DNA of 17,314 bases from Candidatus Hydrogenedentota bacterium (GTDB lineage: Bacteria; Hydrogenedentota; Hydrogenedentia; Hydrogenedentales; SLHB01): assembly GCA_003557825.1 (NCBI GenBank), contig PWNM01000467.1:1-17314 (forward strand). The letters run 5' to 3'. Position numbers and translations under genes: made by a program. Below, in pieces: positions 1 to 7,599 of the stretch. Within the stretch, counting starts at the first letter, position 1; each line of letters begins with the position of its first letter. The notes beneath the pieces were generated by a model. The model was not told the DNA's origin and made no database searches. It saw only the letters and a list, made by a program, of their open reading frames with translations.

Positions 1-918
1 CTCCTCCCCTTCTCGAACGTCCCAGGTGCGGTTGGCCTTGTTGAAGTAAAATTGGCCTTGTTCCATAGCGTCACGGACGGCTTCGGTGGTGAGTTCGCCG
101 AGGGGGAACACGGTGTAGGTCTCGCGGGCATTGTTCAGGGCATGCATGTCATCGTTGCCGAAACCCCACACGGGCCGTTCCGGCATGAGCCGTGCCAGCA
201 GTTGATCCCATAGGCCTTCGGTATACGGTTCCTCGGCTTCACCGCAATTGGTGATTTCCATGCCGATGAGGTGGTCGAACTGCTCGAAATGATTCTGATA
301 CCAGGCCACGGGCTGCCTTGGCGGTCGGGCCGGCCAATGAGGGTGGTTCCAGATCATCAGGCCCTCCCGTTCTTGCACCCCTCGCAGCTCCCGGAGTTGC
401 TCTTCATCTGAAAGTTCGGTCGCAGGCGCGCCGTAATCGTTGAAATAGCTATTGGCATGATGCTGCAACGATAGCTCGTTTCCTTCGATGCCCACCATAC
501 CCAATTCCGCCGGGTCCGGTCCGCCGTAATCGGTCCAGGGCCAGGTGGGCTGATGGGGAAAGCCATCCGGCTTGGGGTCGAGGGGATAGGGCGAAGCCTC
601 CTCTTCGGGAACCTCGCCCATTTCGACCCGCAAATTGGGCGCGTTGTTGTCGTGGTCGGTGATGGACAAAATCGTGAACCCCGCCCCATGATAGGCGCGT
701 ACCACCTCGTCCACCATATGATAGCCGTCGCTCTGCAAGGTATGGACGTGCAAGGCGGCCCTGTGGTGGTCATAGGTATCCCAATCCACATGGGCATAGG
801 GATTCACCACGACCAGAACAGGTTCAAAGGCCTCCGATTCGGCAGCCATCGCTGTCCCCCATCCCATAAATACTGCGGCGAGTAGACTCCGTGTGAACCA
901 TCGTTCATGTCGGCCCAT
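1..918 (-). CDS. Exported PHP-domain metal-dependent phosphoesterase, C-terminus cut by window edge
   Basis: The frame from ATG at 918 stays open to base 1, giving 306 residues without a stop, so the C-terminus lies outside the window. Residues 1-26 look like a Sec signal peptide: a basic start (RHERWFTR), a hydrophobic stretch SLLAAVFMGWG and a TAMAA cleavage region. The PHP metal-site motifs are all visible: HVHT at 57-60 with SDG at 63-65, TDHDNN at 87-92, GIEGNE at 143-148, NHPH at 191-194 and GNDDMH at 254-259. PHP proteins are metal-dependent phosphoesterases. The exported members are poorly characterised and the substrate is unknown. GGGAGG lies 9 nt before the ATG and supports the start. 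The gene follows the glycoside hydrolase by 25 nt on the same strand, so the two are probably cotranscribed and may act on the same extracellular material. The family call is firm; the role is open. Confidence 0.86.
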   Translation of the reverse strand, partial: MGRHERWFTRSLLAAVFMGWGTAMAAESEAFEPVLVVVNPYAHVDWDTYDHHRAALHVHTLQSDGYHMVDEVVRAYHGAGFTILSITDHDNNAPNLRVEMGEVPEEEASPYPLDPKPDGFPHQPTWPWTDYGGPDPAELGMVGIEGNELSLQHHANSYFNDYGAPATELSDEEQLRELRGVQEREGLMIWNHPHWPARPPRQPVAWYQNHFEQFDHLIGMEITNCGEAEEPYTEGLWDQLLARLMPERPVWGFGNDDMHALNNARETYTVFPLGELTTEAVRDAMEQGQFYFNKANRTWDVREGEE

Positions 919-943
919 TGTTCCCAACCTCCCTATCGTCGGT

Positions 944-2806
944 TTATTCAGGATGAATATCCAGGTCCATGATATATTCGGCTAAACCTTCTTCGACGGA
1001 ACTCCATGTTTGCCCTTCCACCATGGTCATGTCCCAGACCCAATGCAACGAGCCTTGATAGCCCATATCATAAGCCTGTTCGAGCATCTCGCGGAGCATA
1101 ACCCGCGCTTCGTCGATGGTATTGCGCTTGAAGACGCCGTATTCGCCGACGATGGCCGGTTTGGCGCTGGGGCCGACAGCATCCCATTCGTGGGCGTCGG
1201 GTCGGACCTTGGACGTCCCATCCCACGGGTAAATGTGGATATCCAGGAAGTCGAGCAGGCAGTCGTCGCTCGCCAGCACCGCTGGGCGCGGAGGCCTCCG
1301 CGGGTCGCGGTCATCGGGCAGCAGACCGTTGTACGGCTCACGGCCGTGGGCATCGGCGGTCCACATGCCGATGGTGGTCAATGCATCGGGGTCGACCGAT
1401 TTCACCGCTTCCGTCAGCACGTTCGAGAAGTGTTTGATAGCATCGTCATAGCTGGCTTGCCGTTCATGTTTGTCGGCCATGTCGTAGGTTTGCCCGGTGC
1501 TCGTACGAACGGTGCCCTCGCTGAGCAAATAGGGCCCCTGATTATGATTGACGAATACTTCATTGGCAAAGGACCATCCGAGAACGGTGCGCAACAAGCC
1601 GGGATCCGTTTCCTTAATGTATCGGACGAAATCGGCCACGGCCATCCGCTTTGCGGCGAGGGGGCCGGGACTCAGGTAGTTGCGGTTATACCCCGTAATC
1701 GCAGGATCGGCATCGGCCTCCCGCTCGGCATTGGCGGCGATGGCGCTGTAATAGGCGTTGTGGGGCGTTTCATCCATAACGGGCATAACATAGATGCCAT
1801 GGCGCGTGGCTCTTTGGAAGAAATCGACCACGTTCTCCATGTAGGCCCCATTGAGACCTCGGCTGTCCTGTCCGCCTGTGAAACCCGCCTCGTCCTGAGT
1901 TCCCCAGATCCACACCCGAATCGTGTTTGTACCCACGTCGGCCATTTCCGACAACACGCCTTCCATCTCGTCGGGATCGTACAAGCCAACATTGAACGTG
2001 TAATGCCAGCCCGAGTGGCGCTCTTCCAGCACGGTATGATTGAAACCAAGGGGAACGAACCGTTCGGCCGTTTCTCGCACATAGAACTCGGCCTGCCCCT
2101 CGGGGGACCGGCGGACGCCGATAGCGGGCAATGGGTCAACGGGGTCATGGTCCTTGGGCGTGGGATGCTCCGGTTCGACCATTTCGATGGGCTCGGGTTC
2201 CAGAGCCATTCCAGAAAGGCGCACATTGGCGAATCCCGCTACATTGCCGAAATGGGTCAGGGCCACTTCGCCCACTGCATGGCGGTCATCGGATGCTTCG
2301 AGCACGAGAGTGTCGTCCGCATAGCAGCGGATTTGCTCGCCTTCCAGCTCGATGCGGAGACGTATCGGCTCCTCGCGAGGACGCAGGTTGGTTTCGGTTT
2401 CGGCCAAGTCGGTACCACCCGGTACGACCAGTGAAACCCGGCCATCGGCGCGGATAAAAAACATGTAGCCGCCATGCCAAATACCCCCGTCCAGCGGCCC
2501 CGGCGATCGGGTCAACAGCCCGGCCCAGACACTTTCGGTATCCCAGTACACATCCGGTATCATTACATCCGCCTCGAAAGCCAGATCCTCGAATCGAAGC
2601 GCAGGCAATGCCAACACGCCTCCATGGAAAAAGGGATCCGGGTGGGTCATCATGCCATCCTCAAGCGCCCAACCGTCTTGAAGCGGAATCCAGTCCGATT
2701 CGAGTTCGACAGCAGTCCAGTTTTGGTCAAGTGACTCGGTCACAGCAGGTACTGCCCCAAAAAGTAACAACCCCGCTATACTAGCATGTACCAGATACAT
2801 CATCAT
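944..2806 (-). CDS. Exported glycoside hydrolase, GH-A clan (GH5-like), with N-terminal concanavalin-like domain
   Basis: 620 residues. Residues 1-23 form a signal peptide (hydrophobic IAGLLLFGAVPA). Residues ~28-200 look like a beta-sandwich of the LamG/DUF1080 (3-keto-disaccharide hydrolase) kind. Residues ~202-228 are a Pro/Glu-rich linker. Residues ~235-615 form a TIM-barrel-like glycosidase domain. The GH-A clan signature pair is visible: acid/base E416 in GWSFANE and nucleophile E555 in VGEYG, with HIYPWDG at 524-530 between them. Relatives include GH5 mannanases and cellulases, but I cannot fix the family or the substrate. Three in-frame ATGs open the gene. GGGAG ends 4, 7 or 10 nt before them, so any could be used; the first is given. 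It leads the PHP phosphoesterase gene by 25 nt and is divergent from the DUF1638 gene. It probably acts in the periplasm or outside the cell on beta-linked polysaccharide. Confidence 0.86.
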   Translation of the reverse strand: MMMYLVHASIAGLLLFGAVPAVTESLDQNWTAVELESDWIPLQDGWALEDGMMTHPDPFFHGGVLALPALRFEDLAFEADVMIPDVYWDTESVWAGLLTRSPGPLDGGIWHGGYMFFIRADGRVSLVVPGGTDLAETETNLRPREEPIRLRIELEGEQIRCYADDTLVLEASDDRHAVGEVALTHFGNVAGFANVRLSGMALEPEPIEMVEPEHPTPKDHDPVDPLPAIGVRRSPEGQAEFYVRETAERFVPLGFNHTVLEERHSGWHYTFNVGLYDPDEMEGVLSEMADVGTNTIRVWIWGTQDEAGFTGGQDSRGLNGAYMENVVDFFQRATRHGIYVMPVMDETPHNAYYSAIAANAEREADADPAITGYNRNYLSPGPLAAKRMAVADFVRYIKETDPGLLRTVLGWSFANEVFVNHNQGPYLLSEGTVRTSTGQTYDMADKHERQASYDDAIKHFSNVLTEAVKSVDPDALTTIGMWTADAHGREPYNGLLPDDRDPRRPPRPAVLASDDCLLDFLDIHIYPWDGTSKVRPDAHEWDAVGPSAKPAIVGEYGVFKRNTIDEARVMLREMLEQAYDMGYQGSLHWVWDMTMVEGQTWSSVEEGLAEYIMDLDIHPE

Positions 2807-3004
2807 TCGTCTCCCTGTTCAATTGCATTACAGTTTGGACACGAGCATAGCGAATTTCCGGCCTCCGAGGCCAATGCAGCCCAATAGCCACGGACACGGC
2901 CAGCCCCGATGCTCCATTTGGCAGGCATGCGGCAAATGTGCTTTACTACACGCTACCATTTGTGTTTTTTCCATATTGCGACCAACCGCCAGGAGTTGAT
3001 TTCT
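2807..3004. promoter_or_regulatory. Divergent intergenic region with a 13-bp palindrome
   Basis: These 198 nt separate the minus-strand hydrolase from the plus-strand DUF1638 gene, so both transcripts should start here. The clearest element is the perfect palindrome GGCCTCCGAGGCC at 2860-2872 (6-bp arms around one base), a plausible operator. A possible minus-strand -10 (TATGCT, complement of 2845-2850) has a weak TTGGCC 19 nt upstream. On the plus strand I see a T-run at 2965-2970 but no convincing -35/-10 pair. Confidence 0.4.
2991..2995 (+). promoter_or_regulatory. Shine-Dalgarno that fixes the DUF1638 start
   Basis: AGGAG sits 9 nt before the ATG at 3005. The frame is open upstream to an ATG at 2909, but that start has no such site and would add 32 residues unlike the rest of the protein. 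The start at 3005 is therefore preferred. Confidence 0.75.
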
Positions 3005-3748
3005 ATGTTCTACTATAGGCTCGTAGCGTGCGATGTGCTCACTCGAGAGGTGTGCCATTGCATCGCCCGTTCGCCCCATGCCATCGATCCGGTATTCACC
3101 GAAAAAGGAGAGCACGATCAACCGAACGCCATGCGGATCCACTTGCAAACCATTATCGATGGGGCCCAGGAAAAGGAGTACGACGCCATTCTGTTGGCCT
3201 ATGGCCTTTGCGGCAACGCAACCGTCGGTCTGCAAGCAAGGAAGCAGCCGCTGGTGATCCCCCGGGCCCACGATTGCACGACCCTGTTCCTTGGCTCGAA
3301 GGCAATGTTCACCGAGCACTTTGGCAAGAATCCAAGCCAAACTTGGGCATCCATCGGGTATTCGGAGCGGGGCGATAAGGTAATCGCCGACGACAGCACC
3401 CGACAACATCTGGGCCTCGAACAGTCGCTCGACGAGTTGATCGAGCTGTACGGCGAGGAAAACGCCCAATACATGCTGGGTATGTTGCGAACGGAACACG
3501 GCTCGGATGACGTGGTGTTCATCGACGTTCCTGAGACGCGGATCGAGTCCGTCCACGATCGAATACGTGCTATTGCTGAAGCGGAAGGCAAACCCGTGCG
3601 CGAAGTAACGGGAAGCATTCGACTGATCGACCAGCTCTTGGCAGGCGATTGGCCGGAAGACGATTTCCTGGTGGTTCCACCGGGACATCGCATCGAAGCA
3701 GTGTATGACGCCGACGAGGTCGCCCGGGCTGTTCCTATTTCGGCATAG
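3005..3748 (+). CDS. DUF1638 family protein
   Basis: 247 residues, cytosolic, with no signal peptide or membrane segment. The family hallmarks are present: a Cys-rich start (C9, C17, C19 in the first 20 residues), AYGLCGNATVGL at 65-76 with C69, IPRAHDCTTLFLGS at 85-98 with H89 and C91, and DFLVVPPGHRI near the C-terminus (220-230). The conserved Cys and His could bind a metal or corrinoid. From memory, DUF1638 proteins often lie near corrinoid-dependent methyltransferases in other organisms; none is seen here, and no activity is established. It is the first gene of a plus-strand block, 85 nt ahead of the Gfo/Idh/MocA gene. Its start rests on the AGGAG at 2991-2995. The family call is strong; the function is unknown. 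Confidence 0.86.
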   Translation: MFYYRLVACDVLTREVCHCIARSPHAIDPVFTEKGEHDQPNAMRIHLQTIIDGAQEKEYDAILLAYGLCGNATVGLQARKQPLVIPRAHDCTTLFLGSKAMFTEHFGKNPSQTWASIGYSERGDKVIADDSTRQHLGLEQSLDELIELYGEENAQYMLGMLRTEHGSDDVVFIDVPETRIESVHDRIRAIAEAEGKPVREVTGSIRLIDQLLAGDWPEDDFLVVPPGHRIEAVYDADEVARAVPISA

Positions 3749-3820
3749 GCGCGGCGTTGCATCCGGACCTCGCGGGAGCGCAGAATGGCCTTATTGGACT
3801 ATGGTGAAGCGGTACAACCA

Positions 3821-3825
3821 GGAGG
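3821..3825 (+). promoter_or_regulatory. Shine-Dalgarno that fixes the Gfo/Idh/MocA start
   Basis: GGAGG lies 8 nt before ATG 3834. The frame is open back to an ATG at 3705 inside the DUF1638 gene, but that would place 43 extra residues in front of a Tat signal. Starting at 3834 puts the twin arginines at residues 14-15, as expected. Confidence 0.8.
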
Positions 3826-3833
3826 ATCGGGTC

Positions 3834-5066
3834 ATGACGACGCCAAACGAATCGAAATCACACAGCATGACGCGCCGGGGATTTCTGCAGCGGTCGGCAG
3901 GGGCAGGCGCGGCAGTGATGCTGGCCCAGGCGGGTGCGGCGCAGAGCACGCAAGCGAATAGCAAAATCGAGTTGGGCATCATCGGGTGCGGCGGCCGGGG
4001 CAAGTGGATTGCTCAAGGATTCATGGAGCACGGCGGCTATCAGATCACGGCGCTGGCCGACTATTTCCTCGACGAGACGGCTCCGGTAGCTCGGCAATTC
4101 GGCATTCCTCAATCCCGCTGTTTTTCGGGCTTGAACGGGTACCGCCGGCTCCTCGAAAGCGGTGTCGACGCCGTGGCTCTCGAGACGCCGCCCTATTTCT
4201 TTCCCGATCATGTCGAGGCGGCGGTCGAGGCGGGCTGCCACGTTTTCTTAGCCAAACCGGTAGCCGTGGATGTTCCCGGCACGATACGCGTTCGCGACAT
4301 GGGGCGGAAAGCCGGCGAGGACGGTCTGTGCTTCCTGGTCGACTTTCAAATGCGCAATCATCCCATCATCGTCGAGGCGGTGGACCGAGTCCACAACGGC
4401 GCCCTTCGGCACGTCACCATGCTGAGCTCGCAATACTCGGACGAAGGGTTCAACGACCCGCCTCTTGAGGAAACCATCGAGAACCGGTTGCGCGGGTTGA
4501 TCTGGGTAAACGACACGGTGCTGGGCGGCGGCTTTTTCGTCAACGCGGGCATCCACGCCGTGGACGCCGCATTGTGGGTGGCGGATCGCATGCCGGAACA
4601 GGCCATGGGCCGCGCGGCTCGAAGGCGGCGCGATCCCCACGGCGACAGCAACGATACCTATTCCCTGACCTATACCTTTGCCGATGGCATGGTGCTGAAC
4701 CATTGGGGCGCCCACATCCGAAACACCACCGGATTGGTCTGCCGCGTTGAGGCCCTGGGTCAGGGAGCCTTTCTCGAAACAAATTACACCGGCGTGACGA
4801 CCATCCGCGGCGACGAGGAATCCCGGTTAGAAGGCGGCGACTCAGGCGACCAGTATCGCGACGGGGCCTGGCGCAACATCGAGGCCTTTCACGAGGCGGT
4901 CACGGCCGGCGACACGAGCAACCCGACCCTAGAGCCGAGCATCAACAGCAATTTCGCCGTGTTGCTCGGGCGGATGGCCGCCTTACGGGAAGAACCGATT
5001 ACCTGGGATCAGATGATGAACGACACCGAGGTGCTTGAAGCAAATCTGAGCGGCCTTACCATGTGA
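3834..5066 (+). CDS. Tat-exported Gfo/Idh/MocA family oxidoreductase
   Basis: 410 residues. The N-terminus carries a classical Tat signal: TRRGFLQ at 13-19, a hydrophobic Ala/Gly stretch to ~34, then an AQS-type cleavage region. A Rossmann NAD(P) fold follows, with IIGCGGRGKW at 49-58 and acidic residue D76 after the second strand. The usual EKP motif is read here as LAKPVAVD (139-146): K141 is kept and the Glu is Ala. GIHAVDAALW at 239-248 holds the family's catalytic-type H241 and D244. Such enzymes oxidise or reduce sugars and cyclitols with tightly bound NAD(P), which fits Tat export of a folded, cofactor-loaded protein. The substrate is unknown. It lies 85 nt after the DUF1638 gene and 76 nt before the membrane SpeE-like gene. 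Context suggests sugar or cell-surface chemistry in the periplasm. Confidence 0.9.
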   Translation: MTTPNESKSHSMTRRGFLQRSAGAGAAVMLAQAGAAQSTQANSKIELGIIGCGGRGKWIAQGFMEHGGYQITALADYFLDETAPVARQFGIPQSRCFSGLNGYRRLLESGVDAVALETPPYFFPDHVEAAVEAGCHVFLAKPVAVDVPGTIRVRDMGRKAGEDGLCFLVDFQMRNHPIIVEAVDRVHNGALRHVTMLSSQYSDEGFNDPPLEETIENRLRGLIWVNDTVLGGGFFVNAGIHAVDAALWVADRMPEQAMGRAARRRRDPHGDSNDTYSLTYTFADGMVLNHWGAHIRNTTGLVCRVEALGQGAFLETNYTGVTTIRGDEESRLEGGDSGDQYRDGAWRNIEAFHEAVTAGDTSNPTLEPSINSNFAVLLGRMAALREEPITWDQMMNDTEVLEANLSGLTM

Positions 5067-5142
5067 CCCGAGTAGTATGGTATGCCGCTGAAAGGAGATC
5101 CCATCGACACGTGAAACGGCAACGGACCTTGTAAACACGCCT

Positions 5143-7599
5143 ATGCATGGAAACACCGCTGACGGGAATGGACCGACGATTCCGCCTCAGACCGTGACGG
5201 TTTTGGCGCTGGGCATCGTGGGGCAATTGGCGCAGGTCATGCTGCTCCGCGAGTTCCTAATGGTGTTTCATGGCAACGAATTGTCCATCGGCATCATCCT
5301 GGCCAGTTGGATGATATGGGTGGGCATCGGCAGCCGGGGCGGCGCAGCACTCGTTGATCGCACGGGACGGCCGCTTGCCCTGGTGATGGTTACGGCTTTG
5401 GGTATCCTGGCGTTGTTGCCCGTGACTGTGTTGGCGATTCGCTTGGTGCGGGGCGCTTTCGATGTTGTGCCTGGGGCTTACCTGTCGTTCGTGGACACGG
5501 CCATCGCATGTCTTATCTTGATGGCCCCGGTATGCGTGCTGCTCGGAGCGCAGTTTGTTGTGTTGGCCCGGCTTTGGCGCGAGAGCCATAGCGCGACGGA
5601 CACCATTGGCGCAGACAGGACCTATGCCGTCGAGGCCACGGGCAACATCATTGGCGGGGTGCTGTTCACGTTCGTGCTGGTCCACGTAACCAACGCCTTT
5701 CAGGCCGCTGTGCTGTCCGGAGCCCTTATGCTGGCGGCATTGGCCTGGATGGTACGGGCGATACCGCAGGGCCCCTTGCTGCGCGCCGCGCGGCGGACAT
5801 TTTGGGCGCTGGCTGTCGGGGCCCTGATCGGACTTCCCGCGCTACGCTATGTAGATGCTTGGGCCTATCAGCAACAGTGGCGGCTGTTTTATCCCGGCCA
5901 GGAACTCATCGAAACGGTCCAGTCGCGATTTGGGGCCATTTCCGTCGCACGACGACAAGACCAATACAGTTTCTTTCAGAGCGGCCACCTGCTGTTCTCC
6001 ACCGCGGGAGACGAGTCGCTGGCCGTTGGGTTCGAAGAACAGGCCGGAGCCGAATTCGCCCATTTCGCCCTTACCCAACACGCTGCTCCCCGGCGGGTAT
6101 TGCTCCTGGGCGGCGGCTTGCGCGGTACGCTCCGCGAGATCCTTCGCCATCCCGTCGAGCATGTCGATTACATCGAGCTGGACCCCGTATTGACCGAGAC
6201 CGCCCGGCGTTTTGTGTCCGCCTCGACCCTCGAAGCGCTCGACAGCCCCCGAGTCCGGCTTATCCATACCGACGGCCGTCTTTTTGTGAAGGCGTCGGAC
6301 GAGACCTACGACGTGATCATCGTGGACGGTCCCGATCCAGCAACGGCCGTTCTGAACCGGTATTACACACAGGAATTTTTCCGGGAGGTCGAATCACGCC
6401 TCGAACCGGACGGCGTGTTTGTGACGGGGGTGCAGTCGGTAGCCGATTTGCGGGGACGGGCCGTGGTCAACCGCAACGCGACGCTCTACCATACCCTGCG
6501 CAGCGTATTTGCTCATGTACTTCCGGCCGGTGAGCGGCATCTGATGTTTTTTGCGACCAACGCTGACGAACAGATCGCCCCCGATCCGGCGGTCCTGATG
6601 ACCCGCTATCGGGAACGCGGCATCGAAGCGGATGGCTTTTCGGCGGGGCATTTCGCATTACTCCTTGAGGAAACGCCGCTGCGGCGCATCAATTGGGTGT
6701 TGCGCAACCACGGGCGCCATCCGGAGGCGCACCTCGAACGCCCCGAGACGGGGCCCCTCTTTCCGGGTAGCATCGCGGAGCAAGAGGCGGCAGAGGCCGA
6801 ATTGCCCCCGCCCAATCCCCGGTTTTTCATCAATACTGACTTCCGGCCTATCGGCTATTTTCACACCCTCGTGTTTTGGAACGTATTGTCCCGCACCCCT
6901 CATGGGGCCTTGTTTGACTGGATAATGCAGGTGGACCCGTGGTGGATGGCCCCGCTGGCCGGCGGGCTCCTCTTCGCGGCAGGGCTTTTGCGGCTCATAG
7001 GACACAGCACAGGACGTCGGCCCGATACCTATTTCGCCGTGTTGTTCGCCGTATTCACAACGGGGCTATCGACCATGTCCCTGCAGATCGCTTTGCTTTT
7101 TTCCTTTCAGAGCATTTATGGGTTCGTCTATGAAATGGTGGGCTTGATCGTGGCGATATTCATGGCAGGGCTTGCATTGGGGACCACGCTCGTGCACCGT
7201 TATGTACGCAACAAGGCGGATATGCGGCTGTTGGCCGGCGTTCAAGCCATTGTGGCGTTGTATGCGCTTGTTATCGGAATAGCCTTGCCCTTGTCAGCCA
7301 TGGTCCCGTCTCCTTCCGTTATCTTTGTACTGTTCTCGGCGCTGACCTTTGCCGCAGGGTTTTTCAATGGCGTCGGGTTTCCCTTGACCGCGGCATGCTG
7401 CATGGCCCTGACACGACGGGCCGAACATGCTACAGGCGTGGTATACGGGGTCGAACTGCTGGGCGCGTGTTGCGGCGCAACGCTGGCCAGTGTCGTAATC
7501 GCCCCCGTCATCGGCATTACGGCGTGCTGCGTGTTTGCAGGTATCATGAACGCTACTGCCATGGCAGTGGTGCTACTCGCCAGGAGGATACATGGCTGA
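5143..7599 (+). CDS. Polytopic membrane protein with central spermidine-synthase-like domain
   Basis: 818 residues. About six hydrophobic segments lie in residues ~16-235. A soluble spermidine-synthase-like (class I methyltransferase fold) domain covers ~245-475, then comes a loop with NTDFRPIGYFHTLVFW (564-579), and about six or seven more segments fill ~600-815. In the central domain I see LLLGGGLRG at 320-328 (spermidine synthases normally have GGGDG), the acidic strand end YIELDP at 343-348, HTDGR at 375-379 and VDGPDP at 394-399 with the paired Asp of the DxxDP motif, followed by YYTQEFF. This resembles the membrane or MFS-fused spermidine synthase family, whose true reaction is largely unknown. 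In-frame upstream codons offer no other start. AGGAG at 5093-5097 is 45 nt away, so initiation is not well explained. The radical SAM gene overlaps its 3' end by 8 nt. Confidence 0.85.
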   Translation: MHGNTADGNGPTIPPQTVTVLALGIVGQLAQVMLLREFLMVFHGNELSIGIILASWMIWVGIGSRGGAALVDRTGRPLALVMVTALGILALLPVTVLAIRLVRGAFDVVPGAYLSFVDTAIACLILMAPVCVLLGAQFVVLARLWRESHSATDTIGADRTYAVEATGNIIGGVLFTFVLVHVTNAFQAAVLSGALMLAALAWMVRAIPQGPLLRAARRTFWALAVGALIGLPALRYVDAWAYQQQWRLFYPGQELIETVQSRFGAISVARRQDQYSFFQSGHLLFSTAGDESLAVGFEEQAGAEFAHFALTQHAAPRRVLLLGGGLRGTLREILRHPVEHVDYIELDPVLTETARRFVSASTLEALDSPRVRLIHTDGRLFVKASDETYDVIIVDGPDPATAVLNRYYTQEFFREVESRLEPDGVFVTGVQSVADLRGRAVVNRNATLYHTLRSVFAHVLPAGERHLMFFATNADEQIAPDPAVLMTRYRERGIEADGFSAGHFALLLEETPLRRINWVLRNHGRHPEAHLERPETGPLFPGSIAEQEAAEAELPPPNPRFFINTDFRPIGYFHTLVFWNVLSRTPHGALFDWIMQVDPWWMAPLAGGLLFAAGLLRLIGHSTGRRPDTYFAVLFAVFTTGLSTMSLQIALLFSFQSIYGFVYEMVGLIVAIFMAGLALGTTLVHRYVRNKADMRLLAGVQAIVALYALVIGIALPLSAMVPSPSVIFVLFSALTFAAGFFNGVGFPLTAACCMALTRRAEHATGVVYGVELLGACCGATLASVVIAPVIGITACCVFAGIMNATAMAVVLLARRIHG
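7582..7587 (+). promoter_or_regulatory. Shine-Dalgarno for the radical SAM gene, inside the preceding gene
   Basis: A full AGGAGG lies within the last codons of the membrane SpeE-like gene, 4 nt before ATG 7592. The stop TGA of the upstream gene is at 7597-7599, so translation of the two proteins is very likely coupled. The short spacer leaves ATG 7622 (MTKRGFLK) as a less likely alternative. Confidence 0.8.

Noticed and set aside
357..885. Open frames of 146 codons (minus) and 110 codons (plus) in the first kilobase
   Set aside because: Both overlap the true PHP frame, which runs open from 918 to the window edge and carries all PHP motifs.
1010..2434. 474-codon plus-strand open frame opposite the glycoside hydrolase gene
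   Set aside because: It is antisense to a gene with signal peptide and catalytic motifs, shows no domain of its own, and arises from the GC-rich codon pattern.
2828..3688. 286-codon minus-strand frame opposite the DUF1638 gene
   Set aside because: The plus strand here encodes clear DUF1638 motifs and has a ribosome site; the minus frame shows none.
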